Positions 1 to 5,472 of a stretch of 9,499 nt of DNA are shown here, piece after piece (within the stretch, counting starts at the first letter, position 1; the number at the start of each line of letters is the position of its first letter). Origin of the DNA: Lonsdalea britannica (GTDB taxonomy: Bacteria > Pseudomonadota > Gammaproteobacteria > Enterobacterales > Enterobacteriaceae); the NCBI RefSeq assembly GCF_946477055.1, contig NZ_CAMKXG010000136.1, forward strand, positions 1 through 9,499. The letters run 5' to 3'. A program made the position numbers and the translations under genes. The notes under the pieces were generated by a model. The model did not search any database. It was not told the origin of the DNA and saw only the letters and a program-made list of their open reading frames with translations.

Positions 1-63
1 AAATAATAATTAATTAAAAATGATCTTACACTTAATTTTTGGCATTAAACATCACAACAAACA
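1..63. other. AT-rich intergenic stretch downstream of ydhL
   Basis: This very AT-rich stretch follows the ydhL stop codon. I see no gene in it. An A/T-only inverted repeat (AAAAAT at 16-21 and ATTTTT at 35-40) could fold, but it has no GC stem and is not a convincing terminator. Confidence 0.5.
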
Positions 64-303
64 TTAAAACAAGGGCGGTTGTTCCGGCTCTGTAGATGAT
101 AATGGTTGTCCTACTCTCTCGTACCGCTTCATTCTTTGTCGGCATAGCCTCAAAACATTCTGTTTTTCAGCATCGCTCATCTGCATCCAGTTAAAACGTT
201 CAGTCCGACTACGGAAACATCCGCGGCAAAAACCACGTTCATTCACTTGGCAGATACCACGACAGGGATTGGGTACAGGAAAAAGTTCGAGCTGCTCAGC
301 CAC
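64..303 (-). CDS. ydhL: DUF1289 family small Cys4 protein YdhL
   Basis: A 79-residue protein that matches E. coli YdhL in length and nearly throughout in sequence. Its exact role is unknown; DUF1289 proteins are short and cysteine-rich, and metal binding is usually assumed. Four cysteines lie in the N-terminal half (C14, C18, C26, C29) in a CxxxC-x7-CxxC layout, followed by the family hallmark RFNW-x2-MSDAEKQ around residues 36-47 and a conserved LCRQR at 53-57. The start is GTG at 303, chosen because a strong Shine-Dalgarno (GGAGG) lies four bases upstream and because MAEQLE is the E. coli N-terminus. The gene is divergent from gloA. In E. coli nemR and nemA lie between ydhL and gloA; here they are absent. 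The family call is secure and the function is not. Confidence 0.93.
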   Translation of the reverse strand: MAEQLELFPVPNPCRGICQVNERGFCRGCFRSRTERFNWMQMSDAEKQNVLRLCRQRMKRYERVGQPLSSTEPEQPPLF

Positions 304-617
304 GGGACCTCCTCATCGGATCCCTTTATTGAACCGTTGTTCGCAATGGCAGGCAAGCATTCGTTGCCGATATCCGGAAAATAGTTCAGACAATTGACTA
401 ACCGCAACCCAATTCTTAGCAGACCATAACAGGTCCGATAGTCTTCTGTCGATGAAAACCCTAAAATCACAAACGCACGTATCCGTTCATTAAACAGAGT
501 GTTAACACATTGAAAAATAATGATTTGGACTGAAAGTTTTATGAACGCTATACTTTGCAGACTATATTCCGTGGTCCACGGTGATGGTGACTGACAAAAG
601 CCGAATGAGAGGAAATT
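304..617. promoter_or_regulatory. divergent intergenic region ydhL/gloA
   Basis: The 314-bp gap contains no convincing gene. For ydhL on minus, a possible promoter is an extended -10 TGTTATGGT with a -35-like TCGACA 18 bp upstream of the hexamer (around 425-455). For gloA on plus there are two -10-like boxes, TATACT (549-554) with a weak -35 TTGGAC (525-530, spacer 18) and TATATT (563-568). Two perfect palindromes lie here: GTGTTAACAC (499-508) and CCGTGGTCCACGG (569-581). The promoter assignments are by eye and unproven. Confidence 0.45.
569..581. repeat. 13-bp perfect palindrome at the gloA promoter
   Basis: CCGTGG-T-CCACGG is a perfect inverted repeat just downstream of two -10-like boxes and 36 bp before the gloA start codon. 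That is a typical place for a repressor operator, or it could form a small leader hairpin. It does not match the NemR box as I recall it (TAGACC/GGTCTA). No regulator can be named. Confidence 0.5.
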
Positions 618-1025
618 ATGCGTTTACTTCATACCATGCTGCGTGTTGGCGACTTACAACGTTCCATTAACTTTTATACCCAGGTATTGGGCATGCGCCT
701 GTTACGCACGAGCGAAAATACGGAATACCGCTATTCATTGGCTTTTGTAGGGTATACGGAAGAGAGCGAAGGCGCTGTGATTGAGTTAACGTATAACTGG
801 GGCGTCGAGAGCTACGATTTGGGCTCAGCCTATGGGCACATCGCACTAGGCGTGGATGACGTGGCCGCCACCTGTGACCGCATTCGCCAGGACGGTGGAA
901 AGGTGACTCGTGAAGCAGGCCCGGTTAAAGGCGGAACGACCATTATCGCCTTCGTTGAAGATCCTGATGGTTATAAAATCGAGCTGATTGAAAACAAACA
1001 TGCCGGCCAGGGCTTGGGCAACTAA
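618..1025 (+). CDS. gloA: lactoylglutathione lyase (glyoxalase I)
   Basis: Cytosolic metalloenzyme that isomerises the hemithioacetal of methylglyoxal and glutathione to S-lactoylglutathione, the first step of methylglyoxal detoxification. The protein has 135 residues, the same as E. coli GloA, and is collinear from [13 protein letters not shown] to the GLGN C-terminus. All four metal ligands known from the E. coli enzyme are present: H5, E56, H74 and E122. The size and the lack of the longer insertions fit the nickel-type bacterial class. The ATG is preceded by GAGGA with a short spacer. In E. coli gloA is the last gene of the nemRA-gloA unit; here it follows a non-coding gap and probably has its own promoter. 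rnt follows 109 bp downstream on the same strand. Confidence 0.97.
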   Translation: MRLLHTMLRVGDLQRSINFYTQVLGMRLLRTSENTEYRYSLAFVGYTEESEGAVIELTYNWGVESYDLGSAYGHIALGVDDVAATCDRIRQDGGKVTREAGPVKGGTTIIAFVEDPDGYKIELIENKHAGQGLGN

Positions 1026-1036
1026 CCTATCCCACT

Positions 1037-1060
1037 GACGGGCGCGCCACAGCGTCCGTC
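1037..1060 (+). other. GC-rich hairpin in the gloA-rnt gap
   Basis: GACGGGCG (1037-1044) and CGTCCGTC (1053-1060) can pair over eight positions, one of them G-U, with an 8-nt loop. No T tract follows, so it is not a canonical intrinsic terminator. It could pause transcription or protect the gloA 3' end. Confidence 0.4.
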
Positions 1061-1095
1061 GCCTCCGCATTACTGCATCCCCTTCAAAAATTTGC

Positions 1096-1101
1096 CATAA
1101 T
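1096..1101 (+). promoter_or_regulatory. candidate -10 box for rnt
   Basis: CATAAT matches the sigma-70 -10 consensus at five of six positions and lies 33 bp before the rnt ATG. The sequence 17 bp upstream (CTGCAT) is a poor -35. If real, it would let rnt be transcribed separately from gloA. Confidence 0.4.
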
Positions 1102-1134
1102 ACGCACTGCATTTTTGCTAAAGAAAAGAGACTG

Positions 1135-1809
1135 ATGGCTGAGAAAATTAATCTGAACGCACTGAGCGCCCGTTTTCGCGGGTTTTATCCTGTCGTCATC
1201 GACGTGGAAACCGCTGGATTCAATGCTAAAACGGATGCGCTGCTTGAGATTGCAGCCATCACGCTGAAAATGGATGATAACGGCTGGTTGCAGCAGGACC
1301 AGACATTACATTTCCATGTAGATCCTTTCGAAGGCGCCAACCTGCAGCCCGAAGCGCTGGCCTTCAACGGCATCGATCCCAGTAATCCGCTACGCGGCGC
1401 CGTCAAAGAATACGATGCGCTGCACGAAATTTTCAAAATGGTGCGGAAAGGGATTAAAGATCAAGGCTGTAATCGCGCTATTGTGGTTGCCCACAACGCC
1501 ACTTTCGATCACAGCTTTCTTATGGCTGCCGCCGAGCGTTGCAGCCTCAAGCGTAACCCTTTCCACCCCTTCGCCACTTTTGATACTGCCGCCTTAAGCG
1601 GACTGGTTGTTGGCCAAACCGTGTTGGCTAAAGCCTGCATCACCGCCGGAATTCCATTCGACTCTTCACAGGCGCATTCCGCATTGTATGACACCCAACG
1701 CACCACGCTGCTGTTCTGTGAACTGGTTAATCGTTGGAAAAAAATGGGCGGATGGCCGTTACCGCTCGGTGAGTCTGAAGAAGACAATACCGCCGTGGCG
1801 CAGCGTTAG
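1135..1809 (+). CDS. rnt: ribonuclease T
   Basis: DEDDh-family 3'-5' exonuclease that removes the 3'-terminal residues of tRNA (end turnover), matures 5S and 23S rRNA 3' ends and trims DNA 3' overhangs; it acts as a homodimer in the cytosol. The sequence has 224 residues against 215 in E. coli. The catalytic set is intact: D23 and E25 in [10 protein letters not shown]125 in NATFDHSF, H181 and D186 in AHSALYDT. The four base-stacking phenylalanines known from E. coli RNase T are at the same positions (F29, F77, F124, F146). The extra residues form an acidic C-terminal tail after GGWPLP. The start ATG has AAAGAAAAGAG a few bases upstream. In E. coli lhr follows rnt; here grxD does, in the opposite orientation. 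Confidence 0.97.
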   Translation: MAEKINLNALSARFRGFYPVVIDVETAGFNAKTDALLEIAAITLKMDDNGWLQQDQTLHFHVDPFEGANLQPEALAFNGIDPSNPLRGAVKEYDALHEIFKMVRKGIKDQGCNRAIVVAHNATFDHSFLMAAAERCSLKRNPFHPFATFDTAALSGLVVGQTVLAKACITAGIPFDSSQAHSALYDTQRTTLLFCELVNRWKKMGGWPLPLGESEEDNTAVAQR

Positions 1810-1828
1810 ACATCAGTTAGATACAATA

Positions 1829-1848
1829 AGGGCGGCCTAAGCCGCCCT
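1829..1848. terminator. hairpin between convergent rnt and grxD
   Basis: AGGGCGGC-CTAA-GCCGCCCT is a perfect 8-bp GC-rich stem with a tetraloop, 19 bp after the rnt stop. The downstream tail is poor in T on plus (ATTCAG) and mixed on minus (TTATTGT). It probably stops or stabilises both convergent transcripts, though not as a textbook intrinsic terminator. Confidence 0.6.
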
Positions 1849-1897
1849 ATTCAGTGCCGGACGCGAGGTCAATCCTGCCGCCGTCCTAACCTCTGAC

Positions 1898-2248
1898 TTA
1901 CTCTTGATCCTGCTGCTGAGCGTTGTACTTTTCAGCAGTTTCCTTGATCAGCTTCGGCAGCTCACCGCTCTGATACATTTCGATCACGATATCGCAGCCA
2001 CCGACTAACTCACCATCGACCCAAAGCTGCGGGAACGTTGGCCAGTTGGCATATTTAGGCAGTTCCGCACGGATATCCGGGTTCTGCAGGATATCGACAT
2101 AAGCAAAACGCTCGCCGCATGCCGACAACGCTTGAACCGCCTGAGCAGAAAAACCACAGCTCGGCAGTTTTGGGGAACCTTTCATATACAGCAGAATCGG
2201 GTTTTCAGCGATTTGACGCTGGATTTTCTCAATTGTCGTTGTCGTCAT
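1898..2248 (-). CDS. grxD: monothiol glutaredoxin Grx4 (CGFS type)
   Basis: Cytosolic CGFS glutaredoxin that binds a glutathione-ligated [2Fe-2S] cluster, as a homodimer or with BolA-family proteins, and serves in Fe-S cluster trafficking rather than disulfide reduction. The protein has 116 residues (E. coli 115) and is almost identical along its whole length. The active-site CGFS is at 31-34, with K23 upstream, the cis-proline loop WPTFP at 69-73 and the glutathione-binding GGCD at 83-86. Differences are confined to the glutamine-rich C-terminal tail. The ATG at 2248 has AAGGA nine bases upstream. The gene is convergent with rnt and divergent from mepH, with a long gap holding a strong dyad. 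A candidate minus-strand -10 (TAAAAT, 2342-2347) lies about 95 bp upstream of the start. Confidence 0.97.
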   Translation of the reverse strand: MTTTTIEKIQRQIAENPILLYMKGSPKLPSCGFSAQAVQALSACGERFAYVDILQNPDIRAELPKYANWPTFPQLWVDGELVGGCDIVIEMYQSGELPKLIKETAEKYNAQQQDQE

Positions 2249-2272
2249 TCTATTGCTTCCTTAAAGCACGTG

Positions 2273-2298
2273 ATGGCTAATGATAAGCCACTAGCCAT
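2273..2298 (-). other. stem-loop in the grxD leader
   Basis: ATGGCTA (2273-2279) and TAGCCAT (2292-2298) form a perfect 7-bp inverted repeat with a 12-nt loop, ending shortly upstream of the grxD Shine-Dalgarno on minus. It could affect ribosome access or be a protein site. No known element is recognised. Confidence 0.4.
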
Positions 2299-2353
2299 AG
2301 CATCAGTAAAGGGCATACGCTCACCCCAACTACTCTGACATATTTTAACGATA

Positions 2354-2394
2354 GCGATAACCACAAAAAACGCCATCTTTTGTAAGGTTATCGC
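2354..2394. repeat. long imperfect hairpin/dyad in the grxD-mepH gap
   Basis: GCGATAACC (2354-2362) pairs perfectly with GGTTATCGC (2386-2394). Directly inside, ACAAAA (2363-2368) pairs with TTTTGT (2378-2383) past a 2-nt AA bulge, leaving a 9-nt loop. The loop sequence GCCATC (2372-2377) is also complementary to GATGGC (2397-2402), which lies just outside the stem, so two mutually exclusive folds are possible. No T tract follows on either strand. It may be an operator for the divergent promoters, a leader RNA structure or part of a small RNA. Confidence 0.55.
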
Positions 2395-2544
2395 CGGATG
2401 GCTTTTAGAAACGTTAAACGGTTAAATCATCAACAAAAATAAGCATTAATACCGAGAAAAAAATACGTATTAACGATTTTTCACTATTCTGTACTCATTA
2501 ACTGCTTATTCGCGCTTTGTAATCATGCTGATTTGAGGAATACT

Positions 2545-3513
2545 GTGGAAATCGGACGTTCAAGAACAACCATCGGTCAGACTATAATGCGTTTACTTGC
2601 GACTTTTTTCGTATTGGTTTTTAGCAGCTTGGTTTTCAGCCAGGCCATGTCGGCTCCCCACGATCCGGCGATAACTTCCCGTAAATCCACTATCGATCCC
2701 TCAGATGTCGCCGATACGAAGAAAAATAAAGAAACCAAAAACGCTAAAAAATCGAATTCCGCCACACAAGACAAGAAAAAAAACCGCAATAAACCACTCA
2801 AAACCAAAACTACCGCTGACGCCGATAATGACAAAAAGAACAAACACAGCTCAAAACAGACGCCCGCAACTACGCATTCATCCTTAAAGAAAGACGCACC
2901 CTCCCATCAGTCAGCATCACCCAAGATCGCCAAGCGGTTATCACGAGGTCAATCCACTTTAACGCTGACAAAGAAAGCGCCTAAACGGGGTCGACATGCC
3001 CGGAATGATGAGGAAAGAACCACAACCGCACATGTTATCCCCAACAAAAAAAATGACGTTGTCGATACGGGTGGCCTGGCGCTCAGTTCGGCGCACAAAC
3101 AGCGCTCGCAGCGCGCCAAAGTTACCGCTATCAACAAATTGATGAGCCAGATAGGCAAACCCTACCACTGGGGAGGCTCTTCGCCCTATACCGGTTTCGA
3201 CTGCAGCGGGCTGGTGTATTACGCATATAAAGACATCGTTAAGATCCCCATACCGCGCACTGCCAATGAAATGTTCCATCTGCGAGATGCTGCGCCTATC
3301 AAGAAAAACGAATTGGAAAGCGGCGACCTGGTCTTCTTCCGTATCAACCATCGAGGTACAGCGGATCATGTAGGCGTTTATGTCGGGAACGGGAAATTCA
3401 TTCAGTCTCCGCGCGCGGGTTCGGATATTAAAATCAGCAAGCTCAGCGAAGACTATTGGCAGGAACATTACATCGGCGCGCGTCGGGTCGTCATGCCTCA
3501 GACGGTGAGATAA
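2545..3513 (+). CDS. mepH: murein DD-endopeptidase MepH (NlpC/P60)
   Basis: Exported peptidoglycan hydrolase that cleaves D-Ala-mDAP cross-links between peptide stems, one of the partly redundant endopeptidases needed to open the sacculus for growth. From GTG at 2545 it has 322 residues: a signal peptide (about 1-37, ending SQAMSA before PHD), a low-complexity Lys/Ser/Thr linker (about 45-185), then an NlpC/P60 domain. Catalytic C220 is in FDCSGLVYY and H275 in TADHVGVYVGN; the third position is glutamine (KFIQSP), as in E. coli MepH (YdhO). The GTG is preferred because GAGGA lies five bases upstream; an in-frame TTG (2533) and an internal ATG (2587) lack such a site. The protein is some 50 residues longer than E. 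coli's (271), mostly in the linker, whose coding sequence includes two runs of eight A. Confidence 0.94.
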   Translation: MEIGRSRTTIGQTIMRLLATFFVLVFSSLVFSQAMSAPHDPAITSRKSTIDPSDVADTKKNKETKNAKKSNSATQDKKKNRNKPLKTKTTADADNDKKNKHSSKQTPATTHSSLKKDAPSHQSASPKIAKRLSRGQSTLTLTKKAPKRGRHARNDEERTTTAHVIPNKKNDVVDTGGLALSSAHKQRSQRAKVTAINKLMSQIGKPYHWGGSSPYTGFDCSGLVYYAYKDIVKIPIPRTANEMFHLRDAAPIKKNELESGDLVFFRINHRGTADHVGVYVGNGKFIQSPRAGSDIKISKLSEDYWQEHYIGARRVVMPQTVR

Positions 3514-3551
3514 TCTGCGGCAATCATTCAAATCTAAGCAAGCCGAAATAG

Positions 3552-3576
3552 AAAAAGGGACCGAAGTCCCTTTTTT
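3552..3576. terminator. bidirectional intrinsic terminator (mepH / ynhF)
   Basis: AAAAAGGGAC, loop CGAA, GTCCC, then six T: a textbook intrinsic terminator 38 bp after the mepH stop. Read on minus it is GGGAC-TTCG-GTCCC followed by five T, a stable C(UUCG)G tetraloop hairpin that would terminate ynhF about 54 bp after its stop. The A tract before and T tract after the stem make it work in both directions. Confidence 0.9.
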
Positions 3577-3629
3577 GTCACGTACTCACGCGCGAGATAT
3601 CCGGTGAGCATCATTATCAGCAGGATAGT

Positions 3630-3722
3630 TTATCCGCCAAATACCGCGGTAAAGCTGAAGGCAACAATCACCGCCAATGCCGCTACCGTCGTCAACAGCG
3701 ACATTTTCAAATTCGTATCCAT
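3630..3722 (-). CDS. ynhF: small single-span membrane protein YnhF
   Basis: A 30-residue protein beginning MDTNLKMSLLTTV and ending TAVFGG. It has a short polar N-terminus with one lysine and a single hydrophobic segment over about residues 8-28, so it should sit in the inner membrane. It resembles E. coli YnhF (29 residues; MSTDLKFSLVTT start) in sequence, length and position immediately upstream of purR and divergent from it. The ATG at 3722 has a perfect AAGGAG six bases upstream, and a UUCG-loop terminator lies just after the stop, so the signals around it are those of a real gene. A -10-like TATACT is about 50 bp upstream on minus. The function of YnhF is not established to my knowledge. 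Confidence 0.88.
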   Translation of the reverse strand: MDTNLKMSLLTTVAALAVIVAFSFTAVFGG

Positions 3723-4098
3723 CACTCTCTCCTTAATTGTCAGCACAACACACAAGGTCGCAATGCCGGTTCAGTATAGGGGAACTCACGGCTATCAGCA
3801 CTCAAATGATGAATATAATGTTATGGGGAAGTGACCTTTCTGTTCTATTCCAGCAATACGGTGCGTTAATCGTTACAGGATAAGAATAAACACTTTCACT
3901 TTCAGGCCAGATCGGACAGAATTGCCGGTTTACTGCTGTACGAACTCCGTTGGTCGAGCATCATTTCCTATCTTCAGGTATATCCGTCGACACCCCTCCT
4001 TCTGAATGACACTTATCTTCAGAAAGAGAAGAATTCGCGCAGGCAAACGATTAACAAGTTACTTACTGCTGCTGGAAGTAGGTTTAGGAGTCATTTAG
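3723..4098. promoter_or_regulatory. divergent intergenic region ynhF/purR
   Basis: A 376-bp gap without a convincing gene. It holds the ynhF ribosome site (AAGGAG, 3729-3734), a minus-strand -10-like TATACT (3773-3778), and the purR leader with its PurR box and AGGAG. Further elements are a 9-bp direct repeat TATCTTCAG (3969-3977 and 4014-4022) and a 7-bp inverted repeat TTCTGAA/TTCAGAA (4000-4006, 4018-4024). I could not assign a purR core promoter with confidence. Confidence 0.5.
4041..4056. promoter_or_regulatory. PurR operator upstream of purR (autoregulation)
   Basis: AGGCAAACGATTAACA matches the PurR box ANGCAANCGNTTNCNT at nine of its eleven fixed positions, including the central CG and the GCAA half-site. 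It lies 42 bp before the purR ATG. E. coli purR is autoregulated through an operator in the same part of its leader, so the same control is expected here. Confidence 0.75.
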
Positions 4099-5124
4099 AT
4101 GGCAACGATTAAAGATGTGGCAAAACGTGCTGGCGTTTCAACCACAACCGTATCCCACGTCATTAATAAGACCAGATTCGTCGCCGAAGAGACCAAAGCC
4201 GCCGTTCGCGCCGCCATTGACGAACTGCATTATTCTCCGAGCGCGGTCGCGCGCAGCCTGAAAGTCAATAACACCAAGTCTATCGGCCTGCTGGCTACGT
4301 CCAGCGAAGCGCCCTATTTCGCGGAAATTATCGAATCAGTCGAAAACAGCTGCTATGCCAAAGGCTACACGCTGATTCTATGCAATTCCCATAATGATTT
4401 GGACAAACAACGAGCCTATCTCGCTATGCTGGCGCAAAAGCGCGTGGATGGGCTGCTGGTGATGTGTGCGGAGTACCCGCCTGAGCTTCTGTCAATGCTG
4501 GAAGGCTATCGTCATATCCCAATGGTGGTGATGGACTGGGGCCAGGCACACAGCGACTTCACCGATACTGTTATCGATAACGCTTTCGAAGGCGGATACC
4601 TCGCCGCGCAATACCTTATCGAGCGCGGCCACCGGGACATCGGGGCCATTCCGGGGTTGCAGGAGCGCAATACCGGCAGCGGCCGCTATCTCGGTTTCAG
4701 AAAAGCACTCGAAGAAGCGGGTATTGATCTGCGTGAAGAGTGGATCGTACAGGGCGACTTCGAGCCGGAATCCGGCTACCAGGCCATGCATCAGATTTTA
4801 GCGCAGAAAAATCGGCCCACGGCCGTGTTCTGTGGCGGCGATATCATGGCGATGGGCGCGCTCTGCGCCGCGGATGAACTGGGGCTGCGCGTGCCGCAGG
4901 ATATTTCCATCATCGGCTACGACAATGTTCGCCACTCCCGCTACTTTACTCCGGCACTGACCACCATTCACCAGCCCAAAGAACGGTTGGGACAATCCGC
5001 GTTTGCCATGCTGCTCGACAGAATTACCAGCAAGCGTGAAACGTCTCAGGTGATTGAGGTACACCCGCGTTTAATTGAGCGTCGGTCCGTGGCTGACGGC
5101 CCATTCCGTGATTATCGTCGTTAG
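4099..5124 (+). CDS. purR: purine repressor PurR (LacI family)
   Basis: Dimeric repressor that binds PurR boxes when loaded with hypoxanthine or guanine and lowers expression of purine and some pyrimidine and one-carbon genes. The protein has 341 residues, exactly the E. coli length, and is close to identical at both ends. The LacI-type helix-turn-helix is at about 4-23 ([20 protein letters not shown]), the hinge helix around 48-56 (SAVARSLKV), and a periplasmic-binding-type corepressor domain fills the rest. Residues known to contact the purine are all present: Y73, F74, W147, R190, T192, R196, F221 and D275. AGGAG lies eight bases before the ATG. Expression is probably autoregulated through the box at 4041-4056. 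In E. coli ydhB and ydhC separate purR from cfa; here they are absent. Confidence 0.98.
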   Translation: MATIKDVAKRAGVSTTTVSHVINKTRFVAEETKAAVRAAIDELHYSPSAVARSLKVNNTKSIGLLATSSEAPYFAEIIESVENSCYAKGYTLILCNSHNDLDKQRAYLAMLAQKRVDGLLVMCAEYPPELLSMLEGYRHIPMVVMDWGQAHSDFTDTVIDNAFEGGYLAAQYLIERGHRDIGAIPGLQERNTGSGRYLGFRKALEEAGIDLREEWIVQGDFEPESGYQAMHQILAQKNRPTAVFCGGDIMAMGALCAADELGLRVPQDISIIGYDNVRHSRYFTPALTTIHQPKERLGQSAFAMLLDRITSKRETSQVIEVHPRLIERRSVADGPFRDYRR

Positions 5125-5169
5125 TTATCACATCTATTTCGCATGAAATAATTACCCTCGCCTTTTCCC

Positions 5170-5209
5170 CTGCTTCAGCCATTTAAAGCTTGTACCCTGG
5201 TTGAAGCAG
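5170..5209 (+). other. stem-loop after purR
   Basis: CTGCTTCAGCC (5170-5180) and GGTTGAAGCAG (5199-5209) pair over 11 positions with one G-U and an 18-nt loop, starting 46 bp after the purR stop. No T tract follows, so termination would be atypical. It may stabilise the purR 3' end. Confidence 0.45.
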
Positions 5210-5222
5210 TCATAAACTTGTC

Positions 5223-5240
5223 ATTGTCTTCTAAGACAAT
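5223..5240. repeat. 18-bp palindrome upstream of the cfa promoter
   Basis: ATTGTCTT-CT-AAGACAAT has two perfect 8-bp arms around a 2-bp centre. The minimal centre suggests a dimeric-protein operator rather than an RNA hairpin. It lies about 44 bp upstream of the best cfa -10 candidate. The regulator is unknown. Confidence 0.5.
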
Positions 5241-5428
5241 AACCTACGAACAAGACATACTGAGCAGTTTACTATCCTGCCGATATAACATGTTGCCTAC
5301 TCAGGCTTTTGTGGCACGGATAGATGCCTTTCGTACCGGCTTTTCTCTTAATTTCCCCCAGTCCCTTTTTCGGGGGATAGACGATGGATCACGTCCACCG
5401 ACACCTTCTACAGGTAAATATTGTCTAA

Positions 5429-5456
5429 GCTGTTTCTTGCGGTAACCGCTAACAGC
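5429..5456 (+). promoter_or_regulatory. hairpin adjacent to the cfa ribosome-binding site
   Basis: GCTGTT (5429-5434) pairs with AACAGC (5451-5456), enclosing GCGG (5439-5442) paired with CCGC (5446-5449), separated by an asymmetric internal loop. It ends six bases before the GGGAGAGG Shine-Dalgarno. An alternative pairing CTTGC/GCAAG (5436-5440, 5455-5459) overlaps it. It could influence cfa translation. Confidence 0.45.
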
Positions 5457-5472
5457 AAGATAGGGAGAGGTT

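Larger units (their letters stand above)
5125..5472. promoter_or_regulatory. purR-cfa intergenic region, cfa control region
   Basis: A 348-bp gap with no convincing gene. From left to right it holds a purR 3' stem-loop (5170-5209), an 18-bp palindrome (5223-5240), a -10-like TATAAC (5284-5289) with a weak -35 TGAGCA (5261-5266, spacer 17), a pyrimidine-rich stretch (about 5338-5370) with a C5/G5 hairpin (5354-5377), and a hairpin next to the cfa ribosome site (5429-5456). A start near 5296 would give a leader of about 175 nt. E. coli cfa also has a long leader, which small RNAs target, plus a shorter sigma-S transcript; I could not locate a clear sigma-S promoter here. Confidence 0.5.

Noticed and set aside
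243..470. 75-codon minus-strand frame upstream of ydhL
   Set aside because: It overlaps the start of the secure ydhL gene in another frame, has no good ribosome site, and its product resembles nothing I know.
2405..2428. Cra- or PurR-like motif (AGAAACGTTAAACGGTTAAA) upstream of mepH
   Set aside because: It matches each consensus only partially, and neither regulator is expected to act on mepH or grxD.
2959..3531. 190-codon minus-strand frame antisense to mepH
   Set aside because: Its length reflects the codon composition of the opposite strand over a conserved NlpC/P60 domain; there is no ribosome site or recognisable domain.
3604..3834. 76-codon plus-strand frame between mepH and purR
   Set aside because: It is antisense to ynhF, which has a perfect Shine-Dalgarno, a terminator and a recognisable product; this frame has none of these.
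4099..4116. Second PurR box at the purR start codon (GGCAACGATT)
   Set aside because: The spacing between GCAA and CG is one base short of the PurR consensus, so it does not fit as an operator.
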